Assembly: GCF_901411515.1 (NCBI RefSeq)
Contig: NZ_CABDUX010000002.1
Span: 496,001-560,000, forward strand
Reading direction: 5' to 3'
Length of the DNA: 64,000 nt
Source of the DNA: Raoultibacter phocaeensis
GTDB taxonomy: Bacteria; Actinomycetota; Coriobacteriia; Coriobacteriales; Eggerthellaceae
The translations under genes were made by a program, and so were the position numbers. The notes below the pieces were generated by a model, which worked only from the letters and a program-made list of their open reading frames with translations, ran no database searches and had not been told where the DNA came from. Below, piece by piece: positions 35,633 through 43,728 of the stretch. Numbering within the stretch: the stretch's first letter is position 1; the number at the start of each line of letters is the position of its first letter.

Positions 35633-36523
35633 ATGGAACTGCCACGGATAGGGAAGTCGGATAAAGGTATGTTCGACGGGATAAAAAGCAAACTCGGGTT
35701 CGGCGATGCGAATGCCGCAGCCGATGACGGGTACTATGACGAATACGCCGACGAGTACGGCGAAGGCTACGAAGAGGAATACGGGGAGTATGGCGAAAGC
35801 TACGACGACGAGTACGCGTACAGCGATCGCGGCTCGCGCTCGTCGCGCTCCGGGGGGTACAGCTCCTCGTCGCCCAATCTCGTCTCGATCGACGACGTGC
35901 GGGCGAACACGCAGATTCCCGACAGCTTGAAGCGCGATCCGCTTCCACCTCGGCATGCGAGCTCGGCATCGACGTCGTATGCCGCGGGTTCGTCTTCGTA
36001 TTCCCCTGGCTCGGGATACCGTTCCAGCTTCGGGTCGCGCCAGGTCGAGCGTGCGGCAGACTATCTGCGCAGCACCGAGACGAGCGATCTGCCCAACGGT
36101 GCGCAGCATGCTGCCGAAGCGAGGTCGGAGGGCCTCAATTCGCTGTTCACCTCGACCTCGGCTTCGACTTCGACCGCATCGGGTTCGGCCGGGTCGTCCT
36201 CGTCGTACGATCCGTACGAGGCGTACGCCGGAACCGGTACGGCAACGCATAACCCCACCCGGTCGCTCACGGTGCTCAAGCCCGCAAGCTACGGCGAGGT
36301 GGAGCGCGTTGCCAAGATCGTGAAAGCGGGCGACGTCGTCGTGCTCTCGCTGCGCAATACGCCCGATCATCTGGCTAAGCGCATCCTCGATTTCTCGTTC
36401 GGCGTTTCGAGCGCCCTCGATGCGAGCGTCGAATGCATCGCCGACAAGGTGTTCGTGATCCTGCGCGGCAGCGCGCTTACCGCCGACGAGCTTTCGGGCT
36501 TGCGCAACCAAGGCGTGCTTTAG
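35633..36523 (+). CDS. sepF: Cell-division protein SepF
   Basis: Membrane-tethering partner of FtsZ. The C-terminal 85 residues hold the SepF fold (SLTVLKPASYGEVERVAKIV, then DHLAKRILDFSFGVSSALDA). Before it lies an exceptionally long linker of about 200 residues, first acidic and tyrosine-rich (DEYADEYGEGYEEEYGEYGE) and then Ser/Thr-rich. Other SepF proteins are usually 140-220 residues, so 296 is long. The ATG at 35633 is preferred; a GTG nine bases earlier falls inside the ribosome site, and an ATG at 35669 (MFDGIKSKLGF, the membrane-binding helix) remains possible. Confidence 0.9.
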   Translation: MELPRIGKSDKGMFDGIKSKLGFGDANAAADDGYYDEYADEYGEGYEEEYGEYGESYDDEYAYSDRGSRSSRSGGYSSSSPNLVSIDDVRANTQIPDSLKRDPLPPRHASSASTSYAAGSSSYSPGSGYRSSFGSRQVERAADYLRSTETSDLPNGAQHAAEARSEGLNSLFTSTSASTSTASGSAGSSSSYDPYEAYAGTGTATHNPTRSLTVLKPASYGEVERVAKIVKAGDVVVLSLRNTPDHLAKRILDFSFGVSSALDASVECIADKVFVILRGSALTADELSGLRNQGVL

Positions 36524-37363
36524 ATGATATCGGTTTCCGAATCGACCCGCATCGCGCTTATCGGCGGCGGAAAGATGGGCGAGGCCATCATGGGTGGCTG
36601 GATCGCCTCTGCACAAGCGCCCGCCGACGCGCTTTCGGCGGTGAACTTCACGGTTGCGAATCCTGGCATGCCACGGCGCGAGTACCTCGAGCGAGCCTAC
36701 GGGGTGAGCACGGTTGCGCAGGCGTGTGAGATACGGGCTGCGGATATCGTCGTTTTAGCCGTCAAGCCGCAGGTGATGATGGGCATGCTCGAAACGATCG
36801 CCGCTGTGCCCGCCTATCGCGGATGTTTGTTCGTCTCCATAGCCGCAGGCATGACGACCGAGAGGCTTCAAGCCGCGCTGCCCATGGATGCGCGCCTTGT
36901 GCGCACGATGCCGAACACGCCTTTGCTCGTGGGCGCAGGGGCGACGAGCGTATGCGGATCGCCGAGCGCGACCGACGGCGATGTGGATTTGGTTCGGGAG
37001 CTGTTCGCCTGCCTCGGGGCCGCGTTTGTCGTCGACGAGGGCGCCATGGACGCCACAGGCGCCCTGTCGGGATCGGGCCCCGCATACGTAGCCGCCATGA
37101 TCGAAGCGCTTGTTTCGGCAGGGGTTAACGAGGGCCTTTCCGCCGAGCTTTCCGAAGCGCTCGCTATCCAGACCGTATGGGGCACGGCCGAGCTTCTGCG
37201 CGCAACGGGCCAAACGCCCGAACAGGTGCGCGTTTCGGTGTGCAGCCCTGGCGGCTCGACGCTTGCGGCGCTCGCAGCAATGGACGAAGCGGGCCTTTCC
37301 CGCGCATACGAGGCGGGCGTTCGCGCCGCCGTACAACGATCTAAGGAGTTAGGTGCATGCTGA
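36524..37363 (+). CDS. proC: Pyrroline-5-carboxylate reductase
   Basis: NAD(P)H-dependent last enzyme of proline synthesis. The 279-residue protein has the Rossmann motif IALIGGGKMGEAIMGGW, the conserved LVRTMPNTPLLVGAGAT, and the dimer-domain ALSGSGPAYVAAMIEAL. Its ATG directly follows the sepF stop codon, and its 3' end overlaps yggT by seven bases. The proC-yggT-sepF linkage is a widely conserved arrangement. Confidence 0.95.
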   Translation: MISVSESTRIALIGGGKMGEAIMGGWIASAQAPADALSAVNFTVANPGMPRREYLERAYGVSTVAQACEIRAADIVVLAVKPQVMMGMLETIAAVPAYRGCLFVSIAAGMTTERLQAALPMDARLVRTMPNTPLLVGAGATSVCGSPSATDGDVDLVRELFACLGAAFVVDEGAMDATGALSGSGPAYVAAMIEALVSAGVNEGLSAELSEALAIQTVWGTAELLRATGQTPEQVRVSVCSPGGSTLAALAAMDEAGLSRAYEAGVRAAVQRSKELGAC

Positions 37364-37617
37364 GCTTCAAGTACCTGCTTTCGTCGCTTGTCGACGTGTA
37401 CACCATGATCATCTTCGTGTACGTGCTCATGTCGTGGATACCGAACAAGCGGGGCATCATCGCCGACATCGATAACGTGCTCGCGAAAATCTGCGATCCG
37501 TACCTGAACCTTTTCAGGAAATTTATCCCTCCCCTTGGAGGTATGGTGGACATAAGCCCCATAATAGCCCTGCTTGTATTACAATTTGGATTACGTTTGA
37601 TCTTGATGTTCTTATAG
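37357..37617 (+). CDS. YggT family membrane protein
   Basis: A small protein of 86 residues with two transmembrane helices (VYTMIIFVYVLMSWIPN and IIALLVLQFGLRLILMFL) joined by a segment containing DPYLNLFRKFIPPLGGMVDISP, the family signature. Function is not firmly established; relatives have been tied to ion homeostasis and division. It overlaps proC by seven bases and precedes divIVA by 44. Confidence 0.9.
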   Translation: MLSFKYLLSSLVDVYTMIIFVYVLMSWIPNKRGIIADIDNVLAKICDPYLNLFRKFIPPLGGMVDISPIIALLVLQFGLRLILMFL

Positions 37618-37661
37618 TGCAGTACCATGTGTTCGCAAGGACAAAGTGAAGGGAAATCGCA

Positions 37662-38441
37662 ATGGGTATGACTTCGGCTGATATACAGAATCAGAGCTTC
37701 TCTATCGACCGCAAAGGCTACGATGTCGATGAAGTCGACGTTTTCCTTGAGCATGTCGCAAACGAACTCGATGATATGAATGCGCTCATCGACCATTTGC
37801 AAGGCGAGCTTGACGATAACAAGTTCGGCGGCTTCGACCGTCCGGCCCGCGCTGCTTCGGGTGCGTCGAGCGAAGAGCTTGCCGAGAAGGATGCGCGCAT
37901 CGCCGAACTCGAGCGCCAGCTCGAAGAGCGCAAGGCCGACGGCAACGCGATCGCCCAGGCGCTTATCATCGCGCAGCGCTCCGGCGACGAGATCATCGCA
38001 ACCGCCAACGCCGAGGCCGCCCAGACGCGCGCCGACGCCGAAGAGGAAGCCGAGCGCATCCTCGATAAGGCCAACGGCGAGAAGCAGAGGATCATGGACG
38101 CCATCAAGGAACTCGAGGAAGATCGCGAGGATGTGCGCGGCGAGTATCAGGACCTCTTGAAGGACTTCATCGAGTCCGCGAGCAAGAAGCTCGTCGAGAT
38201 CGGCGGTCCCGCACCGGCTCCCGTTGCCAGCGCCCATGCCAAATCGGCGGCGCGCCCCGCGTCGAAGGCGCAGGCTCCCATCCGCAAAGACACGACCGCG
38301 GCGGCAGCGGCGTACACCACGCCCTCCGCAAGCTCATCTTCGGTTGTCGTGCCCACTACGCCGCGCCCGTCGAAGGTCGAGAAGGACCTTTCGGGATTCG
38401 GCGATGCCGACGACGGCTTCGAGTTCGAAGAAATCGACTAG
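37662..38441 (+). CDS. divIVA: DivIVA/Wag31-like polar scaffold protein
   Basis: A coiled-coil protein that marks curved membrane at poles and septa. The 259-residue protein has the membrane-binding N-terminal block with QSFSIDRKGYDVDEVDVFLE, a long coiled coil from about residue 70 to 175, an Ala/Ser/Thr-rich linker, and an acidic end. ATG at 37662 or 37668 are both possible. It closes the division cluster and is followed by two hairpins, the second with a T-run. Confidence 0.9.
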   Translation: MGMTSADIQNQSFSIDRKGYDVDEVDVFLEHVANELDDMNALIDHLQGELDDNKFGGFDRPARAASGASSEELAEKDARIAELERQLEERKADGNAIAQALIIAQRSGDEIIATANAEAAQTRADAEEEAERILDKANGEKQRIMDAIKELEEDREDVRGEYQDLLKDFIESASKKLVEIGGPAPAPVASAHAKSAARPASKAQAPIRKDTTAAAAAYTTPSASSSSVVVPTTPRPSKVEKDLSGFGDADDGFEFEEID

Positions 38442-38444
38442 CTA

Positions 38445-38523
38445 CGGAGCCGCAGGCCTAGAGGCTTGCGGCTCCGTTGACGCTCTGTTGCTCCGCGGGT
38501 CTGACGATCCGCGGAGCTTTTTT
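38445..38523 (+). terminator. Double hairpin terminator after divIVA
   Basis: A 14-base stem with one mismatch (38445-38458 with 38463-38476) starts three bases after the stop codon. A second, perfect stem GCTCCGCGG/CCGCGGAGC (38490-38498 with 38509-38517) is followed by six T residues at 38518-38523. Together they give a strong end to the dcw-sepF-divIVA transcript. Confidence 0.85.
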
Positions 38524-38590
38524 GCGTTGTGCCGGGTCCGCAGATCTGAAAACATGCGGACCTTTTGCGTCGCCTTGCGGCGCCAACCGC

Positions 38591-38680
38591 GATCCGTCAA
38601 TCCAAGGTCCGCACACCCTGCGGTCCGCCAACCCGCGATCCGCTCGCCTACGGTCCGCCAACCCCTGATCCGCTTTCCTG
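38591..38680. repeat. Degenerate 30-base tandem repeats
   Basis: The block CGGTCCGCCAACCC occurs at 38621-38634 and 38651-38664, with GATCCGCT at 38637 and 38667, an exact 30-base period; a third, weaker copy lies at about 38591-38620. Open frames through the repeat are artefacts of periodicity. It opens the 1.2-kb gene-free interval 38524-39644, which also contains two inverted-repeat elements. Confidence 0.65.
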
Positions 38681-38903
38681 CAAAATTGCCTTCGATGATG
38701 GCACCGGCTGGGTGCGGCGAACTCAGCTGAGATAACGTTTCCGAAGCGCATCGTGTTGCTTCCATACGTAAACCGGCGTTGCCTGGTACGTTCGGGTGGT
38801 TGCCGCTCGATCGGCCCTGCGCATGCAAGGGCTCGATGCCGTGCTCTGAGTTCCGGGCAGGCGTATGCCTGGGTAGGCTTGACGGCGAGCCGCGCTCGCG
38901 TGT

Positions 38904-39059
38904 GCCAAAAAACGTCCAAATGGATTATCTTTGACGAGAATAATCGGCGGCATCTGTTTCGCCGAGGTCCCGAACAGGCACGATGACCACAGCTTTTCGA
39001 GACGGCCAAAACGGCGCGCGAAGTCGCGCCAGAAATCATCCATTTGGGACGATTTTGGC
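38904..39059. repeat. Inverted-repeat element, copy C (contains the dispersed motif)
   Basis: The left arm at 38904-38932 is inverted at 39031-39059 with several mismatches and one offset; both arms begin GCCAAAA when read inward. The left arm is also the second copy of the dispersed motif found at 10061-10092. The spacer is 98 bases. The arms are more diverged than in the neighbouring element, suggesting an older copy. Confidence 0.6.
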
Positions 39060-39085
39060 GCGAGCGACTAGCATCCGCGAACTCT

Positions 39086-39296
39086 GCTTGCACGCGAAAC
39101 GGACCATTTCTGGCCAATTGTCTCGGCTGTCCCACGTTTCTCCCGCCGCAACCCAAGCGCCCGAAAGCACGCACCTTCTTGACCTGGACGTATGGATTTC
39201 GAAGCAAAGCCGTGGGCTGCACGCTGGGCTTTCTGCGGCTTTTTTTGTGGGACAGCCGAGACAATTGGCCAGAACGAGGCCCTCCCGCGTGCAAGC
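39086..39296. repeat. Inverted-repeat element with 50-base arms, copy D
   Basis: Arms at 39086-39135 and 39247-39296 are inverted repeats. The inner 28 bases (ending CTCGGCTGTCCCAC in the left arm) are identical and the outer 11 bases GCTTGCACGCG are identical, separated by an unmatched 11-base block of equal length. The spacer is 111 bases. This is the best-preserved inverted repeat in the window. Confidence 0.8.
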
Positions 39297-39529
39297 TCCC
39301 GCCGTCGGACCGATTACGGCCCGCACGGTGCACGACGGCATCCGGCGCTTGAGCGCCAGTTGGGCGCACGCCGATCGGTTGTACTTCGCCCCAGCACCGC
39401 ACTCTTCTCCCAACGGCGCTCATTGGAGCCCTGCGCGGTGCTTGTGGCTCCGCTTGGGGTTTATCCCCATGGTTGCATGGGTTTTGCGCTATTGTTTTGT
39501 ACGATAATTTTGAATGCCAAGAAAAGCAG

Positions 39530-39560
39530 TTGACGGCGACGTAACGTCATCACGTATCGT
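39530..39560 (+). promoter_or_regulatory. Candidate MerR-type promoter with 19-base spacer
   Basis: TTGACG (39530-39535) and TATCGT (39555-39560) are separated by 19 bases, the overlong spacer typical of promoters that MerR proteins untwist. Within the spacer lies the palindrome GACGTAACGTC (39538-39548). It is 85 bases upstream of the merR gene, so autoregulation is likely. This is inferred from pattern only. Confidence 0.5.
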
Positions 39561-39644
39561 TCAGTGCTGTCCGAGGTCGCACGACCGGTTCCATAGACGA
39601 GATTTCGAGGCGGACGCGGGCGTCCGCTGCCAGTAGGAGAACAG

Positions 39645-40448
39645 ATGACCGATCCGGAATATCTGACGGTAGGAGAGCTTGCGCGCCGCGTGGGGGTTAC
39701 CGTACGCACGATCCAATACTACGACCAACAGGGTCTGCTTTCGCCATCGGCGAAGGGCCCGCAGAATCAGCGCTTGTATACCGAAGAGAACGTACAAGAT
39801 CTGTACCGTATTCTGACTCTGAAATACGTGGGACTTTCCCTTTCGGAGATCAAATCCGATGCAGGTTTTTTCCGCGACTCATCGACGTTTCATGCCCTTG
39901 CTGATGAGAAGATGGACGGTATTGAAGAAGATTTCCAGCGCCTGTTCAAGCGCCTTACGACGATGCGCGCTCTGCTCGAGGCATCCAACGAGCCCGGTGC
40001 GGTCGATTGGAAGGGAATGGCCGAAACCATCGAGAACGGCCAGGACGACAGCCAGTTTTTCTGGAGGCTCACCTGCATCAACGAGAGCGGTCTCACCGAG
40101 GCGAACGAAGAGGACAAGGCGCTGCGCGGCCAATCGGTATCCAAGTGGCACGAGCTCATCGCCGATACCATTCGGCTCATGACTGCGGGCGAACCTTACG
40201 ATAGCCCGGGCAACCGCGACCTCGCAAGGCGCTACCTCGAGCTCGACCAGTCGCAGCAGACGCTTTCGGCCGATCAGAACTTCATCCTCATGGAGAACAT
40301 CGCACCGCACGGCCACGGACACGGCCATCACGGGCACCACGGCCACGGCGATGACGGCTCCTTCGACGAGCTGCGCCAATCGGTCTGCGATCATCTCGAT
40401 GCGGTGGTGGCGGCTTATCAGAAAGACATGGGGGATTCGAGCAGCTAA
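39645..40448 (+). CDS. MerR-family regulator with histidine-rich C-terminal region
   Basis: The 267-residue protein has an N-terminal MerR winged helix (LTVGELARRVGVTVRTIQYY) followed by a coiled coil and a longer effector region. At residues 222-234 eight histidines alternate with glycines (HGHGHGHHGHHGH), a likely metal- or heme-binding stretch. The classical cysteine-based metal sites of MerR/CueR/ZntR are absent. It is 99 bases upstream of a radical SAM gene and an iron/heme/cobalamin-type importer, so metal or tetrapyrrole sensing is the natural inference. The ATG at 39645 follows AGGAG. Confidence 0.85.
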   Translation: MTDPEYLTVGELARRVGVTVRTIQYYDQQGLLSPSAKGPQNQRLYTEENVQDLYRILTLKYVGLSLSEIKSDAGFFRDSSTFHALADEKMDGIEEDFQRLFKRLTTMRALLEASNEPGAVDWKGMAETIENGQDDSQFFWRLTCINESGLTEANEEDKALRGQSVSKWHELIADTIRLMTAGEPYDSPGNRDLARRYLELDQSQQTLSADQNFILMENIAPHGHGHGHHGHHGHGDDGSFDELRQSVCDHLDAVVAAYQKDMGDSSS

Positions 40449-40547
40449 CCGGACGGCTTCGCGATGCACCTGCCGAGCATGCGGCGGGCGGTGTTGTGCG
40501 GCCTGTGCCCCTTCGATCAACCGAATACAACGAGAGAAAGGCAACGC

Positions 40548-41549
40548 ATGATCGTGTCATGGATGACCACAAACCAATGCAACCTCAAATGCGTCCATTG
40601 CTACCAGGATGCCGAGGAACAGCAGGAGCGCGAGCTGACCACCGAAGAGGGCATGAAGATGATCGACGAGATCGCGCGTGCCGGGTTCAAGATCATGATC
40701 TTCTCGGGCGGCGAGCCTCTTTTGCGTCCTGACATCTTCGATCTCGTGGCGCATGCGGCGCACGCCGGACTTCGCCCGGTGTTCGGTACGAACGGTACGC
40801 TCATCACCGAAGATATCGCCCGGCGGCTCAAGGAGTGCGGCGCTATGGCCATGGGCATCAGCGTGGACAGCCTCGATCCGGCGAAGCACGACAAGTTCAG
40901 GGGCCTGGCCGATGCCTACGATCTCACCATGGCGGGCATCGAGGCATGCAAGAAAGTCGGCCTGCCGTTTCAGCTGCATACGACCGTGGTCGACTGGAAC
41001 CGCGACGAGGTGTGCGCCATCACCGATTTCGCGCAGGATATCGGAGCCATCGCGCACTACATCTTCTTCCTCATTCCCGTGGGCCGTGGCGTCTACATCC
41101 AAGAAACCGGCCTCGAGGTGCTTGAGAACGAAGCGCTGCTCAAGGACATCATGCTCAAATCGGACGAAGTGGCGATCGATGTGAAGCCCACATGCGCTCC
41201 GCAATTTACGCGCGTAGCGCAGCAGCTCGGCGTGGAAACTCGCTTCTCGCGAGGCTGTTTGGCTGGGCTCACGTACTGCGTGATCGGCTCGGAGGGCATC
41301 GTGCGGCCCTGCGCGTATATGACCGAAGAAGCAGGCGATGTGCGCGAGACGCCTTTCGATGAGATATGGAAGTCGAGCCCCGTGTTCGAGCGCCTTCGCA
41401 CCGAAGAGTACAGCGGCGCGTGCGGAACCTGCGATTACAAACAGGGTTGCGGCGGGTGCAGGGCGCGCGCGGCCTACTACCACGACGGCGACATCATGGC
41501 CCAGGACGAGTATTGCGCCCACGGGCAGAAGCTTGATGCCGCCTCGTAG
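40548..41549 (+). CDS. Radical SAM/SPASM protein, NirJ/Ahb-like
   Basis: The 333-residue protein has the radical SAM cluster motif C11-x3-C15-x2-C18 in QCNLKCVHCYQDA, GGEPLLRP for SAM binding, and a C-terminal SPASM-like region with C237, C244, C255, C292, C295, C301, C304 and C323 (CGTCDYKQGCGGCRAR). The N-terminal SWMTTNQCNLKC and the CGGCRARA end resemble NirJ2/AhbC/AhbD proteins of the siroheme-dependent heme and heme d1 pathways, as I remember them. A peptide-modifying SPASM enzyme is the alternative. The ATG at 40548 is chosen because the upstream 28 residues are unlike the family. Confidence 0.7.
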   Translation: MIVSWMTTNQCNLKCVHCYQDAEEQQERELTTEEGMKMIDEIARAGFKIMIFSGGEPLLRPDIFDLVAHAAHAGLRPVFGTNGTLITEDIARRLKECGAMAMGISVDSLDPAKHDKFRGLADAYDLTMAGIEACKKVGLPFQLHTTVVDWNRDEVCAITDFAQDIGAIAHYIFFLIPVGRGVYIQETGLEVLENEALLKDIMLKSDEVAIDVKPTCAPQFTRVAQQLGVETRFSRGCLAGLTYCVIGSEGIVRPCAYMTEEAGDVRETPFDEIWKSSPVFERLRTEEYSGACGTCDYKQGCGGCRARAAYYHDGDIMAQDEYCAHGQKLDAAS

Positions 41550-41691
41550 AGCATCGCGCGACGAAGCGGCGAGGCGCTTGGCGTCCAAGGTTTTCGGGCT
41601 TGCGCCCGAAGCGCCTTCACGTGGACCGCATACGGCGTTCGACGTGCCGCAAGCAACGGAAACACCCATCGAGAACAAGGAGAAGATACCC

Positions 41692-42699
41692 ATGGAAACA
41701 TCGAAACGAACCTTCAAGCTGCTCCTCGCAGGTATGGCGGCGGCGTTTGCCCTGTGTCTCGGCGCACTCGCCCTTGTCGGCTGCTCGCAAGGGACTGAGG
41801 CCGCCGATGCTGCTGGCGAGACCCAGGACAACGCCCCTGCCGCCCCTGCTGCGTACACCTTCACCGACGATCTCGGCAACGAGGTTACGGTCGATAATCC
41901 CGAGCGCGTCGTTGCCTGCATGGGCAGCTTCGCGAATACGTGGGAGCTTGCGGGCGGTACGCTCGTAGGTGCTTCCGACGATGCGTTCACAAGCTACGAG
42001 ATCGCCTCGCCCGATGTGGCGAAGGTCGGCGATTTCTCGACGCTCAACCTCGAATCGATCATCGCGCTCGAGCCTGATTTCGTGATCATGACGGGTGCCT
42101 CGACCGGTAGGGACGGCATGGCGAGCCAGGTCGACCTCAAAGAGAGCCTCGAGGCTTCGGGCATCGCTGTGGCCTACTTCAACGTGACGACGTTCGAGGA
42201 TTACCTGCGCATGCTGCGCACCTGCTGCGACATCACCGGTCGCGACGATCTGTACGAGGAAAACGGCCAAGCTGCGGCCGACAAGGTCGAAGCAGTCAAG
42301 GCATCGGTGCCCGAGGGGGAGGCCCCGAGCGTGCTTCTCATGACCACGTACTCGGGCGGTACGCGCGTGCAGAATTCCTCCACCATGACCGGCATCATGC
42401 TCTCCGAACTTGGCGGCAAGAACCTCGCTGACGAAAACCAGAGCCTGCTCAAGGATTTCAGTTTCGAATCGGTGATCGAGCTCAATCCGGATGTCATCCT
42501 TGTAGTGCCCATGGGCAACGACGAAGCCGCAGCCGAAAAGGCCCTGCAAGAACAGACCGAGCAGAATCCCGCATGGTCGACGCTCAGTGCCGTCGAGAAC
42601 GGCCGCTACCATATGCTCTCACCGAATCTGTTCCAGTACAAGCCTAACAACAACTGGGCGGAAAGCTACCAGACGCTCTACGAATATCTGTACCAGTAG
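41692..42699 (+). CDS. Iron-siderophore/heme/cobalamin-type ABC substrate-binding lipoprotein
   Basis: A 335-residue lipoprotein with a signal peptide and lipobox LVGC, cysteine 31. The mature protein has the class III (FepB/BtuF) binding fold: YTFTDDLGNEVTVDNPERVV at the start, then SIIALEPDFVIM and DITGRDDLYEENG, and VIELNPDVILVVP. The ATG at 41692 follows AAGGAG. Permease and ATPase genes follow directly. Ligand cannot be read from sequence; the radical SAM neighbour suggests a metal or tetrapyrrole. Confidence 0.88.
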   Translation: METSKRTFKLLLAGMAAAFALCLGALALVGCSQGTEAADAAGETQDNAPAAPAAYTFTDDLGNEVTVDNPERVVACMGSFANTWELAGGTLVGASDDAFTSYEIASPDVAKVGDFSTLNLESIIALEPDFVIMTGASTGRDGMASQVDLKESLEASGIAVAYFNVTTFEDYLRMLRTCCDITGRDDLYEENGQAAADKVEAVKASVPEGEAPSVLLMTTYSGGTRVQNSSTMTGIMLSELGGKNLADENQSLLKDFSFESVIELNPDVILVVPMGNDEAAAEKALQEQTEQNPAWSTLSAVENGRYHMLSPNLFQYKPNNNWAESYQTLYEYLYQ

Positions 42700-42711
42700 G
42701 ATTGCGACGAG

Positions 42712-43728
42712 ATGAAGGGCACTCCGACTAAGCGAGCCATACGGCTTACCGTCTCGATCACGGTTGTCTGCTTGATCGCGCTCACTGTGTGCGCCTTCCT
42801 CGTCGGCGCCTCGTCGGTGAGCCTCGGCGATCTTGTCGCCTGGGCCACCGGGGGCGAGGTAAGCGATGCGGCGAAGAGCATCCTCGTGAACGTGCGGTTG
42901 CCCCGCGTGCTCGCGGCGCTCCTCTCGGGCGCGGCGCTTGCGGTATCGGGTGCGATCATCCAGGCGGTGCTCGACAATCCGCTCGCAAGCCCTAACATCA
43001 TCGGAATCAACTCGGGAGCGGGGCTCGCGGTATTGCTCGCGGCCTCGTTCTTCCCGGGGATGCTGTGGCTTCCGCCGCTGGCCGCGTTCGCCGGAGCGCT
43101 CGTGACCGCGCTCATCATATTCGGCATCTCGCTCGGGGCGAACACCTCGCGGTTGACGGTGGTGCTTGCCGGCATCGCCATCACCTCGGTGTTTGGCGCG
43201 GGTATGAATACGATTCTCATCGTGAACCCCGATGCGTACGTGGGCTCGGCGACGTTTCTCGTGGGCGGGTTGTCGGGTGTGCTCGTGAAAGACATCGTGT
43301 GGCCCGCCTGCTACATCGCCTGCGGACTCGTGCTCGCATTCCTGACTTCGGGAAAACTCAATATCATGGCGCTCGGAGACCAGACGGCCCATTCGCTCGG
43401 GATGAACGTAGGCGCGGTGCGCCTCGGGATGCTCGGGCTCGCTGCCGTGCTTGCGGGTGCGGCGGTGAGCTTCGCCGGACTGCTCGGATTCGTCGGGCTC
43501 ATCGTGCCGCATCTCATCCGATTCTTCGTGGGCCACGACAATCGGATCGTTCTGCCGCTTTCGGCGGCCATGGGCGCGGCGTTCGTGGTGTTGTGCGATA
43601 TGTGCGCGCGGGTGCTGTTTGCGCCCTACGAGGTGCCGGTGGGCATTCTCATGGCGTTTGTGGGCGGGCCGTTCTTCATCTACCTCATCCTCAAGAACCG
43701 CAAAGGAGGCATCGGTGGAGGCGATTAG
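42712..43728 (+). CDS. FecCD-type ABC transporter permease
   Basis: Inner-membrane permease of 338 residues with about ten helices, of the FecCD/BtuC family. Typical blocks are VNVRLPRVLAALLSGAALAV with SGAIIQAVLDNPLASPNIIG, and SFAGLLGFVGLIVPHLIRF near the ATPase-contact loop. It would act as a homodimer since only one permease gene is present. It starts 12 bases after the binding-protein stop and overlaps the ATPase gene by 14 bases. Confidence 0.93.
   Translation: MKGTPTKRAIRLTVSITVVCLIALTVCAFLVGASSVSLGDLVAWATGGEVSDAAKSILVNVRLPRVLAALLSGAALAVSGAIIQAVLDNPLASPNIIGINSGAGLAVLLAASFFPGMLWLPPLAAFAGALVTALIIFGISLGANTSRLTVVLAGIAITSVFGAGMNTILIVNPDAYVGSATFLVGGLSGVLVKDIVWPACYIACGLVLAFLTSGKLNIMALGDQTAHSLGMNVGAVRLGMLGLAAVLAGAAVSFAGLLGFVGLIVPHLIRFFVGHDNRIVLPLSAAMGAAFVVLCDMCARVLFAPYEVPVGILMAFVGGPFFIYLILKNRKGGIGGGD

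Noticed and set aside
38591-38680. Possible CRISPR array
   Set aside because: The repeats are contiguous with a 30-base period and degenerate, without unique spacers, and no cas genes are present.
38458-39423. Minus-strand frame of 321 codons in the repeat region
   Set aside because: It runs through tandem and inverted repeats with no consistent composition and ends in the divIVA terminator.
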